64,000 nucleotides of DNA from Candidatus Hydrogenedentota bacterium (lineage in GTDB: Bacteria; Hydrogenedentota; Hydrogenedentia; Hydrogenedentales; JAEUWI01). The position numbers and the translations under genes were made by a program. Position 1 is the first letter of the stretch. Each line of letters starts with the position of its first letter. Shown here piece by piece: positions 17,857-25,332 of the stretch. The stretch is taken from NCBI GenBank assembly GCA_016791475.1, contig JAEUWI010000012.1, forward strand, positions 85,123 through 149,122, written 5' to 3'. Below the pieces are notes generated by a model. The model saw nothing but the letters and a program-made list of their open reading frames with translations. It was not told where the DNA came from and did not search any database.

Positions 17857-19644
17857 CTATTTCTCGATCACGAGCGATTCAAATAGTTCATCATTCTGTC
17901 CGCGGGCTTCATAGCTGAGGCGCTTTCCGTCGATCGCGATACGGAGATACGACGACTTGCCCTGAAAGTAGGTCTTGATATAGTCCGGGCCCGTTCTGGG
18001 CCGACCGCCGCGATGGGCCTGCGCGCAGGCATTGATGTAAATCGTTCCCTCGGCGGGCGATGCCACCTCGTTGCCGTCCCGTAAGGGTGCGGTGCGCATG
18101 TAATCATGAATATGGCCCTGGAAGACCATGTCGACGTGGTGGCGGTCGAAGACGGGAATCAAGGCGGCGCGCAGCGCTTCATACTCGTGATAGAGCACCG
18201 GGTTGTACATGGTGAAATGGTGCACCGCAAACTTCCATGTGGCGTCGCTCTCTGCCAGTACTTTGTCGGCCCAGGCGGCCTGCACCTCGGCCTCGGTGCC
18301 CACGTCCATCATCAGGAAGAGGGCGTTGCCGTAGCGAAAGCTATAGTTTGCCTCCGGCACCGCGCCTTCGGGGCCGTTTCTTGGATACTCGAACAAAGCC
18401 AGCGGCAATGCAACGCCCAGCCCGTCCTGATTGTCGTGATTACCCAGGGTGAACATGAGCGGTTTGCGTTCATACACGCCCTGTCCAAAGCCGATCTGCA
18501 TATCCCACTGATCGCGATAGAGGCCATAGCTCACCACATCGCCGGGAATAACAAAAAAGGCCATTTCGGGCGTGAGGCGAAAGGCGGCCTGCAGCGTCTT
18601 GCCCGCTTCTTCCGTCGCGTGGGTATCGGAGCCCACGCCGAAGATGAAGGGGGCATCATCTTCGGGCGCGGTCGTAAATTGAAAGACCTCGCTCCAGACC
18701 TCCGCACCGGGATCGCCCACGCGATAGTCATAGGCTGTCGCCGGTGTCAGCCCCCGCAGCACCGCCGTGAAATGGTTTGAATAGCGGTCGTTCGCGAGCA
18801 GTCGATCCTGGAGCGTCTCCATGGCGGCGTCCGCCTCCAGCCACGCATCGGCCCCGGGCAGTCGATACTGAACGCGTCCCGACTTCAATTCCGTGCTCGT
18901 CCGCCACTGGACCGTCTGGGTCGTGGCCGCATCTTCGCTCCAGGTCAAGACGATCTGGTCGGGCGTTGCGGAAGAAGGGTGGGGCGTCTCCCGAAAGGCG
19001 CCGAGCAAATGGGCTTCCCGGGCACGACCGCGGAAAGTTCCCAGCAGGGTCTGGCCTTTGAGTTCGTCGGGTAACTCGGTAATCACCAGGCTTGTCCAGT
19101 CGCGGTAGGTCATCGCGCCGTTGGTCATGGTGGTCACGGCCTCGGCCGGAAAGAGGTTCGTGATGGAGAGCGAAGCGCCGGGCGTTTGCGGCGCCACACT
19201 CACGAAATATACGGGCCGGTGCCAGTCAAAGCCATTGATGCCCAGGCCCACGTGCCCCGCATCGAACTTCTTCTGCCACACCTCGTAGGTGTACTCCTCA
19301 TTCTTCACCGTCATCGCGGTCTTCTGGAACCCGGCCGTCTCCAGCCAGAAGGGAACCACCTCCTGCTCGATATGCCGCATGACGCTGACCACCACCGGCA
19401 CGTTCACGTCGAAGTGCCAGTACTTCTCCGAGAGGATGGCTTTCTCCTCGTCGCTTAGGGTGGTGAGAATCGCCTCGTTCGTCAGCGCCGCGCGCTCCGC
19501 TTGCGTCATATCCGCATAGTAGCGCGTCACCACGCCGTCCATCACCTCGGCCACGGTGGATTGTCCGTGGGCGGTGGGGGAGAGGAAAACAAGGGCCAGC
19601 GAGAAAAGTGCGAGCGTCAGTTGGAAGACGGGACGACGTATCAT
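17857..19644 (-). CDS. Secreted metallophosphoesterase, purple-acid-phosphatase-like
   Basis: A 595-residue exported protein. A signal peptide (about 1-27, ending AHG-QS) precedes an N-terminal region of unknown function (about 28-230). A fibronectin-like purple-acid-phosphatase N-domain follows (about 245-350, ending in ATAYDYRVGD). The calcineurin-like catalytic domain has GVGSDTHA (altered DxH), PGDVVSYG, GNHDNQDG, KFAVHHF and VFQGHIHDY, the metal-ligand set of this superfamily. The start is fixed by AGGAG 8 nt before ATG 19644; the frame continues open upstream to 20031 but that part overlaps dispersed repeat sequence. It probably hydrolyses organic phosphate outside the cytoplasm. Confidence 0.82.
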   Translation of the reverse strand: MIRRPVFQLTLALFSLALVFLSPTAHGQSTVAEVMDGVVTRYYADMTQAERAALTNEAILTTLSDEEKAILSEKYWHFDVNVPVVVSVMRHIEQEVVPFWLETAGFQKTAMTVKNEEYTYEVWQKKFDAGHVGLGINGFDWHRPVYFVSVAPQTPGASLSITNLFPAEAVTTMTNGAMTYRDWTSLVITELPDELKGQTLLGTFRGRAREAHLLGAFRETPHPSSATPDQIVLTWSEDAATTQTVQWRTSTELKSGRVQYRLPGADAWLEADAAMETLQDRLLANDRYSNHFTAVLRGLTPATAYDYRVGDPGAEVWSEVFQFTTAPEDDAPFIFGVGSDTHATEEAGKTLQAAFRLTPEMAFFVIPGDVVSYGLYRDQWDMQIGFGQGVYERKPLMFTLGNHDNQDGLGVALPLALFEYPRNGPEGAVPEANYSFRYGNALFLMMDVGTEAEVQAAWADKVLAESDATWKFAVHHFTMYNPVLYHEYEALRAALIPVFDRHHVDMVFQGHIHDYMRTAPLRDGNEVASPAEGTIYINACAQAHRGGRPRTGPDYIKTYFQGKSSYLRIAIDGKRLSYEARGQNDELFESLVIEK

Positions 19645-19856
19645 TGGGTCTACTCCTGCGAGAAAAGTACTGTCCACGCCAACGATAGCCGATTCAGGGT
19701 TGCCGATCAAAAATACCCTGTCCCCTGGGACGTACCGCCGCAAGCGCACCACCTGCGAGCGAGGCAATATTTTCGCCATCAATCCCACATAACCCGGCCG
19801 AGTAAGTGAAGTGGAGTAGTTTTCGCAAGTTTGCTTTGCTTGACCTGATGCATGGT

Positions 19857-20000
19857 GACCACGGAGTTCACGGAGGCACGGAGAAAACAACATGGGTGAG
19901 GGCAACGCGAGAGACCTTCTCGAACGTAAGCGTGTGTGAATTTGGGGGCCATGGCCTCTCAAACTCCTCGTCTTCTCCGCGCCTCCGTGTTTCCGTGGTC
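19857..20000. repeat. Inverted pair of the CCACGGA/CACGGAGG dispersed repeat
   Basis: The left arm (19857-19887) reads GACCACGGAGTTCACGGAGG and continues CACGGAGAAAA. The right arm (19971-20000) is its inverse, ending CCTCCGTGTTTCCGTGGTC. A related copy lies at 46549-46585. The rest of 19645-20075, between divergent genes, shows no gene of its own. Confidence 0.7.
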
Positions 20001-20075
20001 CAGATCTCTGCTTGCGGCCTCCCAAATGCATTTGCTATAACGCCAGCCAGACTAAACGCTTCGAAGGAGCCCGCC

Positions 20076-21092
20076 ATGAAAACTCTGAGCCGTATTACCA
20101 CCCTGAGCCTGACCCTTTGTACCATGTCCCTGGGAGCCTTCGCGGCGGATTCGGTCGCACCCTTCCTGGGCCGCTGGGCCCTCACAATCCCCGGTGGCGG
20201 TGCGGGCTGGCTCGAGATTACCCAGCAGGACGGCTACCTCGACGGCAGCATACTCTGGGGCGGCGGTAGCGTGGTTCCCGTGGAGAGCGTGTACCTGGAC
20301 GGAGACGCTCTCATCGTAACCCGGTTGAACACGGTCGAGCGCAAAGACGCCGCCGGTACTGTCGTGCGCACGCAGAACTTCACCGAGACCATCTCCGCAA
20401 CCGTGAGCGGCGATGCGCTCGATCTAAAGCACGAGAAAGTGAATACCAGCGGCATCGGCGCCGAGCGCGCGCCCTTCACCGGCAAGCGCATCCCCGATTT
20501 GCCCCCGGCGCCCGATCTTTCCAAAGTGAAATTTGGCAAGCCGCAAACGCTCTTCAACGGCAAGGATCTGGGGGGCTGGCGACTCACCGAGGCATCCGCC
20601 GCAAACGGCTGGAGCGCGATCGACGGAATTCTGATCAATGACCCGGTCCAGGAAGAAGGCAAGGCGAAGAAGCACTACGGCAACCTTCGCACGGAATCGG
20701 AGTACGAGGACTTCAATCTCACCCTCGAAGTAAACGTTGTCCCCGATGGTAACAGCGGTGTCTACCTGCGCGGCATTTACGAGGTTCAGGTCATGGACAG
20801 CTTCGGCATGGAGATTGATCCTCATCACATGGGCGGCATCTACAGCCGCATCGCGCCACTGGCCGCCGTGGAGAAGCCCGCCGGCGAGTGGCAAACCATG
20901 GACATCACCCTCGTCGACCGCCATGTGACCGTCAAGCTCAACGGCACACTGATCATCGACAACCAGCCCCTCCAGGGCTGCACCGGCGGCGCCCTCTGGT
21001 CCGACGAATCCCGCCCCGGCCCCATCTACCTCCAGGGCGATCATGCCGGGGTGAAATACCGGAATATCGTTCTGCGGCCGGTGGTGAAATAG
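20076..21092 (+). CDS. Secreted DUF1080 (3-keto-disaccharide hydrolase family) protein
   Basis: A 338-residue exported protein with a signal peptide (about 1-23, ending AFA-AD). An N-terminal lipocalin-like segment (about 25-130) precedes a DUF1080 jelly-roll domain (about 150-337). That domain has TLFNGKDLGGWR, NLRTESEYEDFNLTLEV, NSGVYLRGIYEVQV and GEWQTMDITLVDRHVTVKLNG, all typical of this family. DUF1080 proteins include 3-keto-disaccharide hydrolases and are abundant in planctomycete-like bacteria. The start is fixed by GAAGGAG before ATG 20076. It is transcribed divergently from the phosphatase. Confidence 0.85.
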   Translation: MKTLSRITTLSLTLCTMSLGAFAADSVAPFLGRWALTIPGGGAGWLEITQQDGYLDGSILWGGGSVVPVESVYLDGDALIVTRLNTVERKDAAGTVVRTQNFTETISATVSGDALDLKHEKVNTSGIGAERAPFTGKRIPDLPPAPDLSKVKFGKPQTLFNGKDLGGWRLTEASAANGWSAIDGILINDPVQEEGKAKKHYGNLRTESEYEDFNLTLEVNVVPDGNSGVYLRGIYEVQVMDSFGMEIDPHHMGGIYSRIAPLAAVEKPAGEWQTMDITLVDRHVTVKLNGTLIIDNQPLQGCTGGALWSDESRPGPIYLQGDHAGVKYRNIVLRPVVK

Positions 21093-21522
21093 GCGGGGAT
21101 GGAAGGACTCGCGCCCGTGACGTATGCGAGCGCCGGACGAGTTGCTTCATTTCACTCCCTTGTCCGGACAGTGGGATCGGTAGCGCGCGAGCCCGTCCCA
21201 GTGGATGGGTTAGGCGACTCGGGCGGTCAATCGCGTCTCGCCCGGTCGCTGGCAGTTGTCGGCGGGCACAAAAGGGCCCTTCGAGTGCCCATTGCTGTGG
21301 CAAGGGTGCTCCGCCAGGGGCACACGAACCGCCCTTTCGGGCGGATCGCGTGGCACGCTTGCTGGTTGACCGGTGTAGGAGATAGTTGGCGAAGCTGCTT
21401 TACATCCCTTAGGACATGCCGCCGCTTTGGTGTGGGCTTTGCCCGGCGGGGTGGTTGGTAGGCGTTGAGTGTTGCGCTTGTGAGGGCGGGAGCCCTTGCG
21501 GCGGTACGTCCCCAAACTGAAC
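21093..21522. other. Intergenic, no convincing gene; dispersed repeat copy
   Basis: Short open frames here look like shadows. The notable element is 21317-21360: GGGGCACACGAA, a GC hairpin (CCGCCC/GGGCGG, 21329-21344) and ATCGCGTGGCACGCTT. A variant occurs at 46690-46731. Confidence 0.5.
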
Positions 21523-21550
21523 AGGCCATGCAGCGTTTACTGCATGGCCT
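21523..21550 (-). terminator. Terminator hairpin copy A of the tRNA-Asn unit
   Basis: AGGCCATGCAG and CTGCATGGCCT form an 11-bp stem. It is identical in its stem to the hairpins at 21921-21948 and 22319-22346, spaced exactly 398 bp apart. Confidence 0.7.
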
Positions 21551-21559
21551 GAAATTTAT

Positions 21560-21638
21560 TGGCACCTCGGACAGGACTCGAATTCGCCTTCGGCGAACCT
21601 TTGGCCTGTGATTCGCCGCAGGCGAATTAACAGCCGCC
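21560..21638 (-). pseudogene. Degenerate tRNA-Asn 3' part, copy A
   Basis: Positions 21560-21582 are identical to the CCA/acceptor/T-arm end of tRNA-Asn (22356-22378). Then come a palindrome arm (21583-21597), 14 nt including CCTGTGA of the tRNA, the opposite arm (21612-21626), and TTAACAGCCGCC (21627-21638), which matches the anticodon loop and 5' stem with one change. The last part also encodes the end and stop codon of the GIY-YIG gene. Because the tRNA core is interrupted, it cannot fold as a tRNA. Confidence 0.8.
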
Positions 21639-21899
21639 GTCTTTCTGGAGGAAATTGGCTTTGATCCAGTCGCGCCCTTGCCCGGACTTGAGATGCTTTT
21701 CCCTATTCATGGCTTCGCTGCGAGAGCTGTAAGCCTCTGAGTGAATGAGCTTCCACGGACCCTTGTTCCTTTTGGTGTACATTGTGAACCGGCAGTTTAC
21801 GTCGTTGTGTTGTTCCAACCGTTTTCCCAGGTCGGATGTCTGACCAACGTAGGTTTTTCCCGAGCTTTCTGAGCGCAGTATGTACACGTAGAATTGCAT
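21627..21899 (-). CDS. Small GIY-YIG nuclease, copy A of the tRNA-linked unit
   Basis: A 90-residue single-domain GIY-YIG protein of the UPF0213/YhbQ-like type. It has FYVYILRSESSGKTYVGQTS (the GIY-YIG core), KRLEQHN, Arg and Glu residues of the nuclease site (REKHLKSGQGRDWIKANF) and nothing beyond the domain. It is about 87% identical to copy B, with 12 differences over 90 residues. Its last codons (GGC then TAA) lie in tRNA-Asn anticodon-arm sequence. The start ATG follows the tRNA-type terminator and has only weak ribosome-binding support, so expression may be low or depend on read-through from tRNA-Asn. The family cuts DNA; the function here is unknown. Confidence 0.85.
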   Translation of the reverse strand: MQFYVYILRSESSGKTYVGQTSDLGKRLEQHNDVNCRFTMYTKRNKGPWKLIHSEAYSSRSEAMNREKHLKSGQGRDWIKANFLQKDGGC

Positions 21900-21920
21900 G
21901 CTATCTGCCCGAACGAAAAC

Positions 21921-21948
21921 AGGCCATGCAGCACGTACTGCATGGCCT
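21921..21948 (-). terminator. Terminator hairpin copy B of the tRNA-Asn unit
   Basis: The same 11-bp stem as at 22319-22346, with a different 6-nt loop and followed on the minus strand by GTTTTCGTT. It separates the two GIY-YIG genes. Confidence 0.7.
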
Positions 21949-21957
21949 GAAATCTAC

Positions 21958-22036
21958 TGGCACCTCGGACAGGACTCGAATTCGCCTGCGGCGAACCTTC
22001 GGCCTGTGATTCGCCGCAGGCGAATTAACAGCCACC
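21958..22036 (-). pseudogene. Degenerate tRNA-Asn 3' part, copy B
   Basis: Positions 21958-21980 are identical to tRNA-Asn 22356-22378. A perfect 15-bp inverted repeat (21981-21995 and 22010-22024, TTCGCCTGCGGCGAA) interrupts the core. TTAACAGCCACC (22025-22036) is identical to the tRNA anticodon loop and 5' stem (22394-22405), and a GGTAGA remnant of the D-arm adjoins it inside the GIY-YIG gene. Confidence 0.8.
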
Positions 22037-22297
22037 GTCTACCTCGAGGAAATTGGCCTTGATCCAATCCCGCCCTTGCCCGGACTTGAGATGCTTTTCC
22101 CGTCTCATCGCTTCGCTTCGAGAAGGGTGGGCCTCGGCGTGAATCAGCTTCCAAGGGCCCTTGTTTCTCTTGGTGTACAGGGTGAATTGGCAGGTCAGGT
22201 CATTGTGTTGCGCGAGCCGTTTTTCCAAGTCGGAAGTCTGGCCAACGTAAGTCTTTCCCGAGCTTTCTGAGCGTAGTATGTACACGTAGAATTGCAT
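22025..22297 (-). CDS. Small GIY-YIG nuclease, copy B of the tRNA-linked unit
   Basis: A 90-residue GIY-YIG nuclease domain protein: FYVYILRSESSGKTYVGQTS, KRLAQHN and REKHLKSGQGRDWIKANF. It begins directly after the tRNA-Asn terminator (ATG 22297) and ends VDGGC-stop, where GGT GGC TGT TAA is the tRNA-Asn anticodon arm. With copy A it forms a 398-bp tandem repeat. Lone GIY-YIG genes of this size are widespread and of unknown function; homing-endonuclease-like behaviour is inferred from the tRNA junctions, not shown. No group I intron sequence is visible. Confidence 0.85.
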   Translation of the reverse strand: MQFYVYILRSESSGKTYVGQTSDLEKRLAQHNDLTCQFTLYTKRNKGPWKLIHAEAHPSRSEAMRREKHLKSGQGRDWIKANFLEVDGGC

Positions 22298-22318
22298 GCT
22301 ATCTGCCTGAACGAAAAC

Positions 22319-22346
22319 AGGCCATGCAGTATCTACTGCATGGCCT
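22319..22346 (-). terminator. Intrinsic terminator of tRNA-Asn
   Basis: AGGCCATGCAG and CTGCATGGCCT (11-bp stem, loop TAGATA on the minus strand) are followed by GTTTTCGTT, 9 nt after the tRNA 3' end. Confidence 0.8.
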
Positions 22347-22355
22347 GAAATTTAC

Positions 22356-22431
22356 TGGCACCTCGGACAGGACTCGAACCTGTGACAGGGTGGTTAACAG
22401 CCACCTACTCTACCAACTGAGTTACCGAGGT
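22356..22431 (-). tRNA. trnN-GUU: tRNA-Asn (anticodon GUU)
   Basis: A complete cloverleaf on the minus strand with CCA encoded. Acceptor ACCTCGG pairs with CCGAGGT. The D-arm contains AGTTGGTAGAG. The anticodon stem GGTGG/CCACC has loop CTGTTAA, giving anticodon GTT. The T-arm has GGTTCGAGTCC. It is preceded by a good promoter at 22482-22511 and followed by an intrinsic terminator and two partial copies of its 3' part, each linked to a GIY-YIG gene. Confidence 0.97.
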
Positions 22432-22481
22432 CTATTTTGGGGGTTGCGAGGGGGCGAGAAGTGCCGCTCAACGCGGGGCAT

Positions 22482-22511
22482 AGTATGCCAAATTTATCAC
22501 CGGTGTTTCAA
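22482..22511 (-). promoter_or_regulatory. Promoter of tRNA-Asn
   Basis: TTGAAA (22511-22506), an 18-bp spacer and CATACT (22487-22482) on the minus strand. The predicted leader is about 44 nt before the mature tRNA. Confidence 0.55.
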
Positions 22512-22530
22512 GCGCGAAGCCATAAATTTT

Positions 22531-23445
22531 TTACTTCGCGATCAATTTTTCTTTGAGCGTTTCCACCACGCGGGCGGCGCCGGTGGCCGGGTCGAGATCC
22601 GCGGGCACGGTTTCGGCCCAGTTCGGGGCGGCGTCGGCTTCGCCTTCGCCTCCGGTCCACTTCAGGCAGTCGGTGAACACGGCCTGGAAATCGGTATTTT
22701 CCCAGACATCTTCGCGGTGGCCCATCGCATTGTAGAAGACCCGGCCCTCGCCCGGCGCACTGCACCAGATCACGGGATAGTTGGGCACATTGTACTTCTC
22801 CTGTTTCGTCCGTTCCTCGCCGGGATCGAGCAGGGCGAGCACGTGCATGGTCTTGTCCTGCAGGCCCGTGAAGAGGTACCACTCATCATTGATCTGCCAG
22901 CCATCCTTCACATGGGCCATGGTGGGGTGGTCGGCGTCAACGACGCGAAGCGTGCCGACGAACTGCGCTCCATGTCCTCGGAATTCGCCGCCGAGCATGT
23001 CGAGATAGGGGGACTCGGGCGCGTACTGGTTGCGCTCACGGTGCCAGGTGTCGCTGGCGCAGTGAAAGCCCATGAAACCGCCGCCCGCCTTGACCCAATC
23101 GATCAAGGTGGTCATGCCTTCGGGACCCATGGGAGGCGAGCCGTCTTTCGCGGCCGGGTCGCAAAGGTTTTCAGTGGTGTAAAACATCACCACATCCGCC
23201 TCCTTGAGGTTTTCGGCGGTGATGATGGCGCCATCCTTCGTGGAAACCAGGCTGCCGCCCATGCCTTCGATAAGGGGGCGGACGAGCTTCTCAACATGGC
23301 AGGGCGCGCCGTTTTCGACCTTCACCACGCTGTGCTCAAAACCGGCGGATTTGTGAAGAAACAGCACGCGGGGGCCGTCCGCCGCGTGGGCTCCCAGAAT
23401 GCCCCCGGCCAGTACCGCCGCCATACCCATCCATCGAGACTTCAT
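22531..23445 (-). CDS. Secreted ThuA-like domain protein
   Basis: A 304-residue exported protein. A signal peptide (about 1-22, ending AHA-AD) precedes a ThuA/trehalose-utilization fold (about 25-265), a class I glutamine-amidotransferase-like flavodoxin fold. Typical blocks are VLFLHKSAGFEHS, ADVVMFYTTE, GGGFMGFHCASDTW, GGEFRGHG, DEWYLF and PVIWCSAPGEGRVFYNAMGH. The start at 23445 is fixed by GAAGGAG 9 nt upstream. ThuA-domain proteins are common in planctomycete-like genomes alongside DUF1080 proteins and are thought to act on sugars; the substrate is unknown. It is preceded by the MshEN-HDOD gene on the same strand with 35 bp between. Confidence 0.82.
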   Translation of the reverse strand: MKSRWMGMAAVLAGGILGAHAADGPRVLFLHKSAGFEHSVVKVENGAPCHVEKLVRPLIEGMGGSLVSTKDGAIITAENLKEADVVMFYTTENLCDPAAKDGSPPMGPEGMTTLIDWVKAGGGFMGFHCASDTWHRERNQYAPESPYLDMLGGEFRGHGAQFVGTLRVVDADHPTMAHVKDGWQINDEWYLFTGLQDKTMHVLALLDPGEERTKQEKYNVPNYPVIWCSAPGEGRVFYNAMGHREDVWENTDFQAVFTDCLKWTGGEGEADAAPNWAETVPADLDPATGAARVVETLKEKLIAK

Positions 23446-23480
23446 GCTAACTACTCCTTCAAGATTGCCGGGCAATCGGT

Positions 23481-24929
23481 TCAGTTACCCGCTTGTTGCC
23501 GCTTGACGGCTTCAACGGTTTCGTCATAGATCTGACAGAGTTGTTCGAGCTCCAGGCCGAGTACCTCCAGGAGAACCTGATGTGTTCCCGCAAGCACCTG
23601 CAGGTCGTGGCGATCAGCCTTCCCGGCAAGGTCCGAGAGGAGCGCTCCGAGGGCGACGATGGCCACGAGCTTCGGAGATTTCTGGGCCTGCTGAAAGTCA
23701 TGGTGGAATCGGATCGGCTCGGAAATTTCGGCGGGAAGCCCCCAGCCGTCGGCGAGGAGAAAGCCCACCTCCGGGTGGGCGAGGCCGAAGAGTTCGTTTT
23801 CAATCCGGATGATCTCGTCTTCCGGCAGTTCCTGATCCACCTCCGCATACTGCTTTGGTGCGATTTCCGCCAGTACGGCCCGGCCGATATCGAACATGAG
23901 TCCGGCGGCGAAGAGTCCGCTTACCCCTTGAACGCGTCTGGCCTTCGCAATCAGCTTGCAGGCCGTGGCGCAGGCCATGGAGCGTTTCCAGAATTTCTTA
24001 TGGTTGAAGTGCTTGCCTTCCTTGAAATAGTCGATCACGGCGGAGGCCAGCACCGCGCCGTAGACCTCCCGAAGGCCGAGGAGGGCCGTCGCGCGTTCGA
24101 TCGTGTCCACCCGGTGGGTGAAAGAATAGGCCGCCGAGTTGGCCAGGCTGACGACCTTCGCGGCGAGGGAGGGGTCGTTGCTGATAATCTTGGCCATGTC
24201 GTCCGTCGAGGTTTCCACGTCATCCATGGCGTGGCGCACGCGATTGACCGTCTCGGGGAGCGCGGGCAGCGAACTGATCTGGCGGATCAGGTGGACCACC
24301 TTCTCGAACTTCAGACCGCTTTCGACGAGGGAAATGGACGCGGTGCCCGGTGTTACCACCCGTGCCGACAGGGGCACGTTCAGGTTGCCGTCCAGCGTGA
24401 ACGTTTCTTTTTTCTCATCATCGCGCCGGTAGTAATTGTCCAGCGCCACCCGCACGTCGTTCATGGAGACGAGGAGCGGCCGCACTTTCATGCCGGTCTT
24501 CTCTTCCAGGGCCGCCACGGTGGCCGCATCGAGGGGACACGCCATGCCGACGGTCAAGTCCCGGCCCATTTTGTCGATGGGAACGATCTGATGTTTGATG
24601 GCAAATTCGCGATCGATGAGGCGCACGACATCCGCGGGGATCGTGTAGTTCAACAAGTCGATGCTGGCCATGCCGGGCTGGCGCGAGAGAAAACGCACGA
24701 AGGTCTGGGTGTCCAGATACTCCAGGGCGATTAGATTCTCCACAATCTTGCCCCCGTCGGTGCGCTGTTTGTCCAGGGCGTCCTGCAATTGTGAGGGCGT
24801 GATGAGCCCTTCTTTAAGCAACAGTTCGCCGATCCGCTTGGGCGGGCCGGCGGCCGGGGTGCGATCCGAGTATCGTCGTGGTTCGTGCAATCGTAAAAAT
24901 TCCTTCAGACGGCCCGGTCGACCATACAA
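23481..24929 (-). CDS. MshEN-HDOD signalling protein
   Basis: A 482-residue cytoplasmic protein. The N-terminus (about 30-170) is a MshEN / GspE N-terminal domain with RIGELLLKEGLITPSQLQDAL and a second repeat, the fold that in MshE binds cyclic di-GMP. The second half (about 210-420) is an HDOD domain with ISSLPALPETVNRV, SNDPSLAAKVVSLANSAAYS and ALLGLREVYGAVLASA. HDOD proteins are catalytically silent HD-type regulators of signalling, motility and biofilm. No ATPase domain is present, so this is not a secretion ATPase. It is probably a cyclic di-GMP-linked regulator. The start ATG 24929 has no strong Shine-Dalgarno and may be wrong by some residues. Confidence 0.83.
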   Translation of the reverse strand: MYGRPGRLKEFLRLHEPRRYSDRTPAAGPPKRIGELLLKEGLITPSQLQDALDKQRTDGGKIVENLIALEYLDTQTFVRFLSRQPGMASIDLLNYTIPADVVRLIDREFAIKHQIVPIDKMGRDLTVGMACPLDAATVAALEEKTGMKVRPLLVSMNDVRVALDNYYRRDDEKKETFTLDGNLNVPLSARVVTPGTASISLVESGLKFEKVVHLIRQISSLPALPETVNRVRHAMDDVETSTDDMAKIISNDPSLAAKVVSLANSAAYSFTHRVDTIERATALLGLREVYGAVLASAVIDYFKEGKHFNHKKFWKRSMACATACKLIAKARRVQGVSGLFAAGLMFDIGRAVLAEIAPKQYAEVDQELPEDEIIRIENELFGLAHPEVGFLLADGWGLPAEISEPIRFHHDFQQAQKSPKLVAIVALGALLSDLAGKADRHDLQVLAGTHQVLLEVLGLELEQLCQIYDETVEAVKRQQAGN

Positions 24930-25332
24930 GTTCGCCGTAGCCCAGGGTTCTCAGTTTTCGAGCGTAATACCAGCCTCAACGATTGGGGGGCCACGAGCCG
25001 GATCGAGGAGGGCGCTCACCGGGGTCATAACTTTCCTAAGTGTAGGTACTTCGGGGCATGGTGTCAAGAGCCAGCCCCCGCCGGCTCATAATCAAGCCCG
25101 TGCCCGTTGCGGGGCGCTACCCATTGGCCCCGGAATTTTTGCTATACTCCGTGCGCTGGAATAACGGCATCCACAGCGGTGTTTTTTCTCAACAGGCCCG
25201 CAGCGTGCCTGTTCCGGCCCCCGTTCCGAGCGAGCGTGCCAGGCCGGGGTTGACCCCATGACAAACCAGGCCGGATCCCGTTCCACTCCATTGGGTCGGA
25301 CCGGCCCCTCTCTCATCAGAAGGAGAACGAAA
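24930..25332. other. Intergenic between divergent HDOD and superoxide dismutase genes
   Basis: No gene is supported. A TATACT -10-like element at 25143-25148 lies 185 bp before sodA, but no matching -35 box is present. The frame continuing upstream of sodA from 25258 lacks a ribosome-binding site. Confidence 0.4.
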
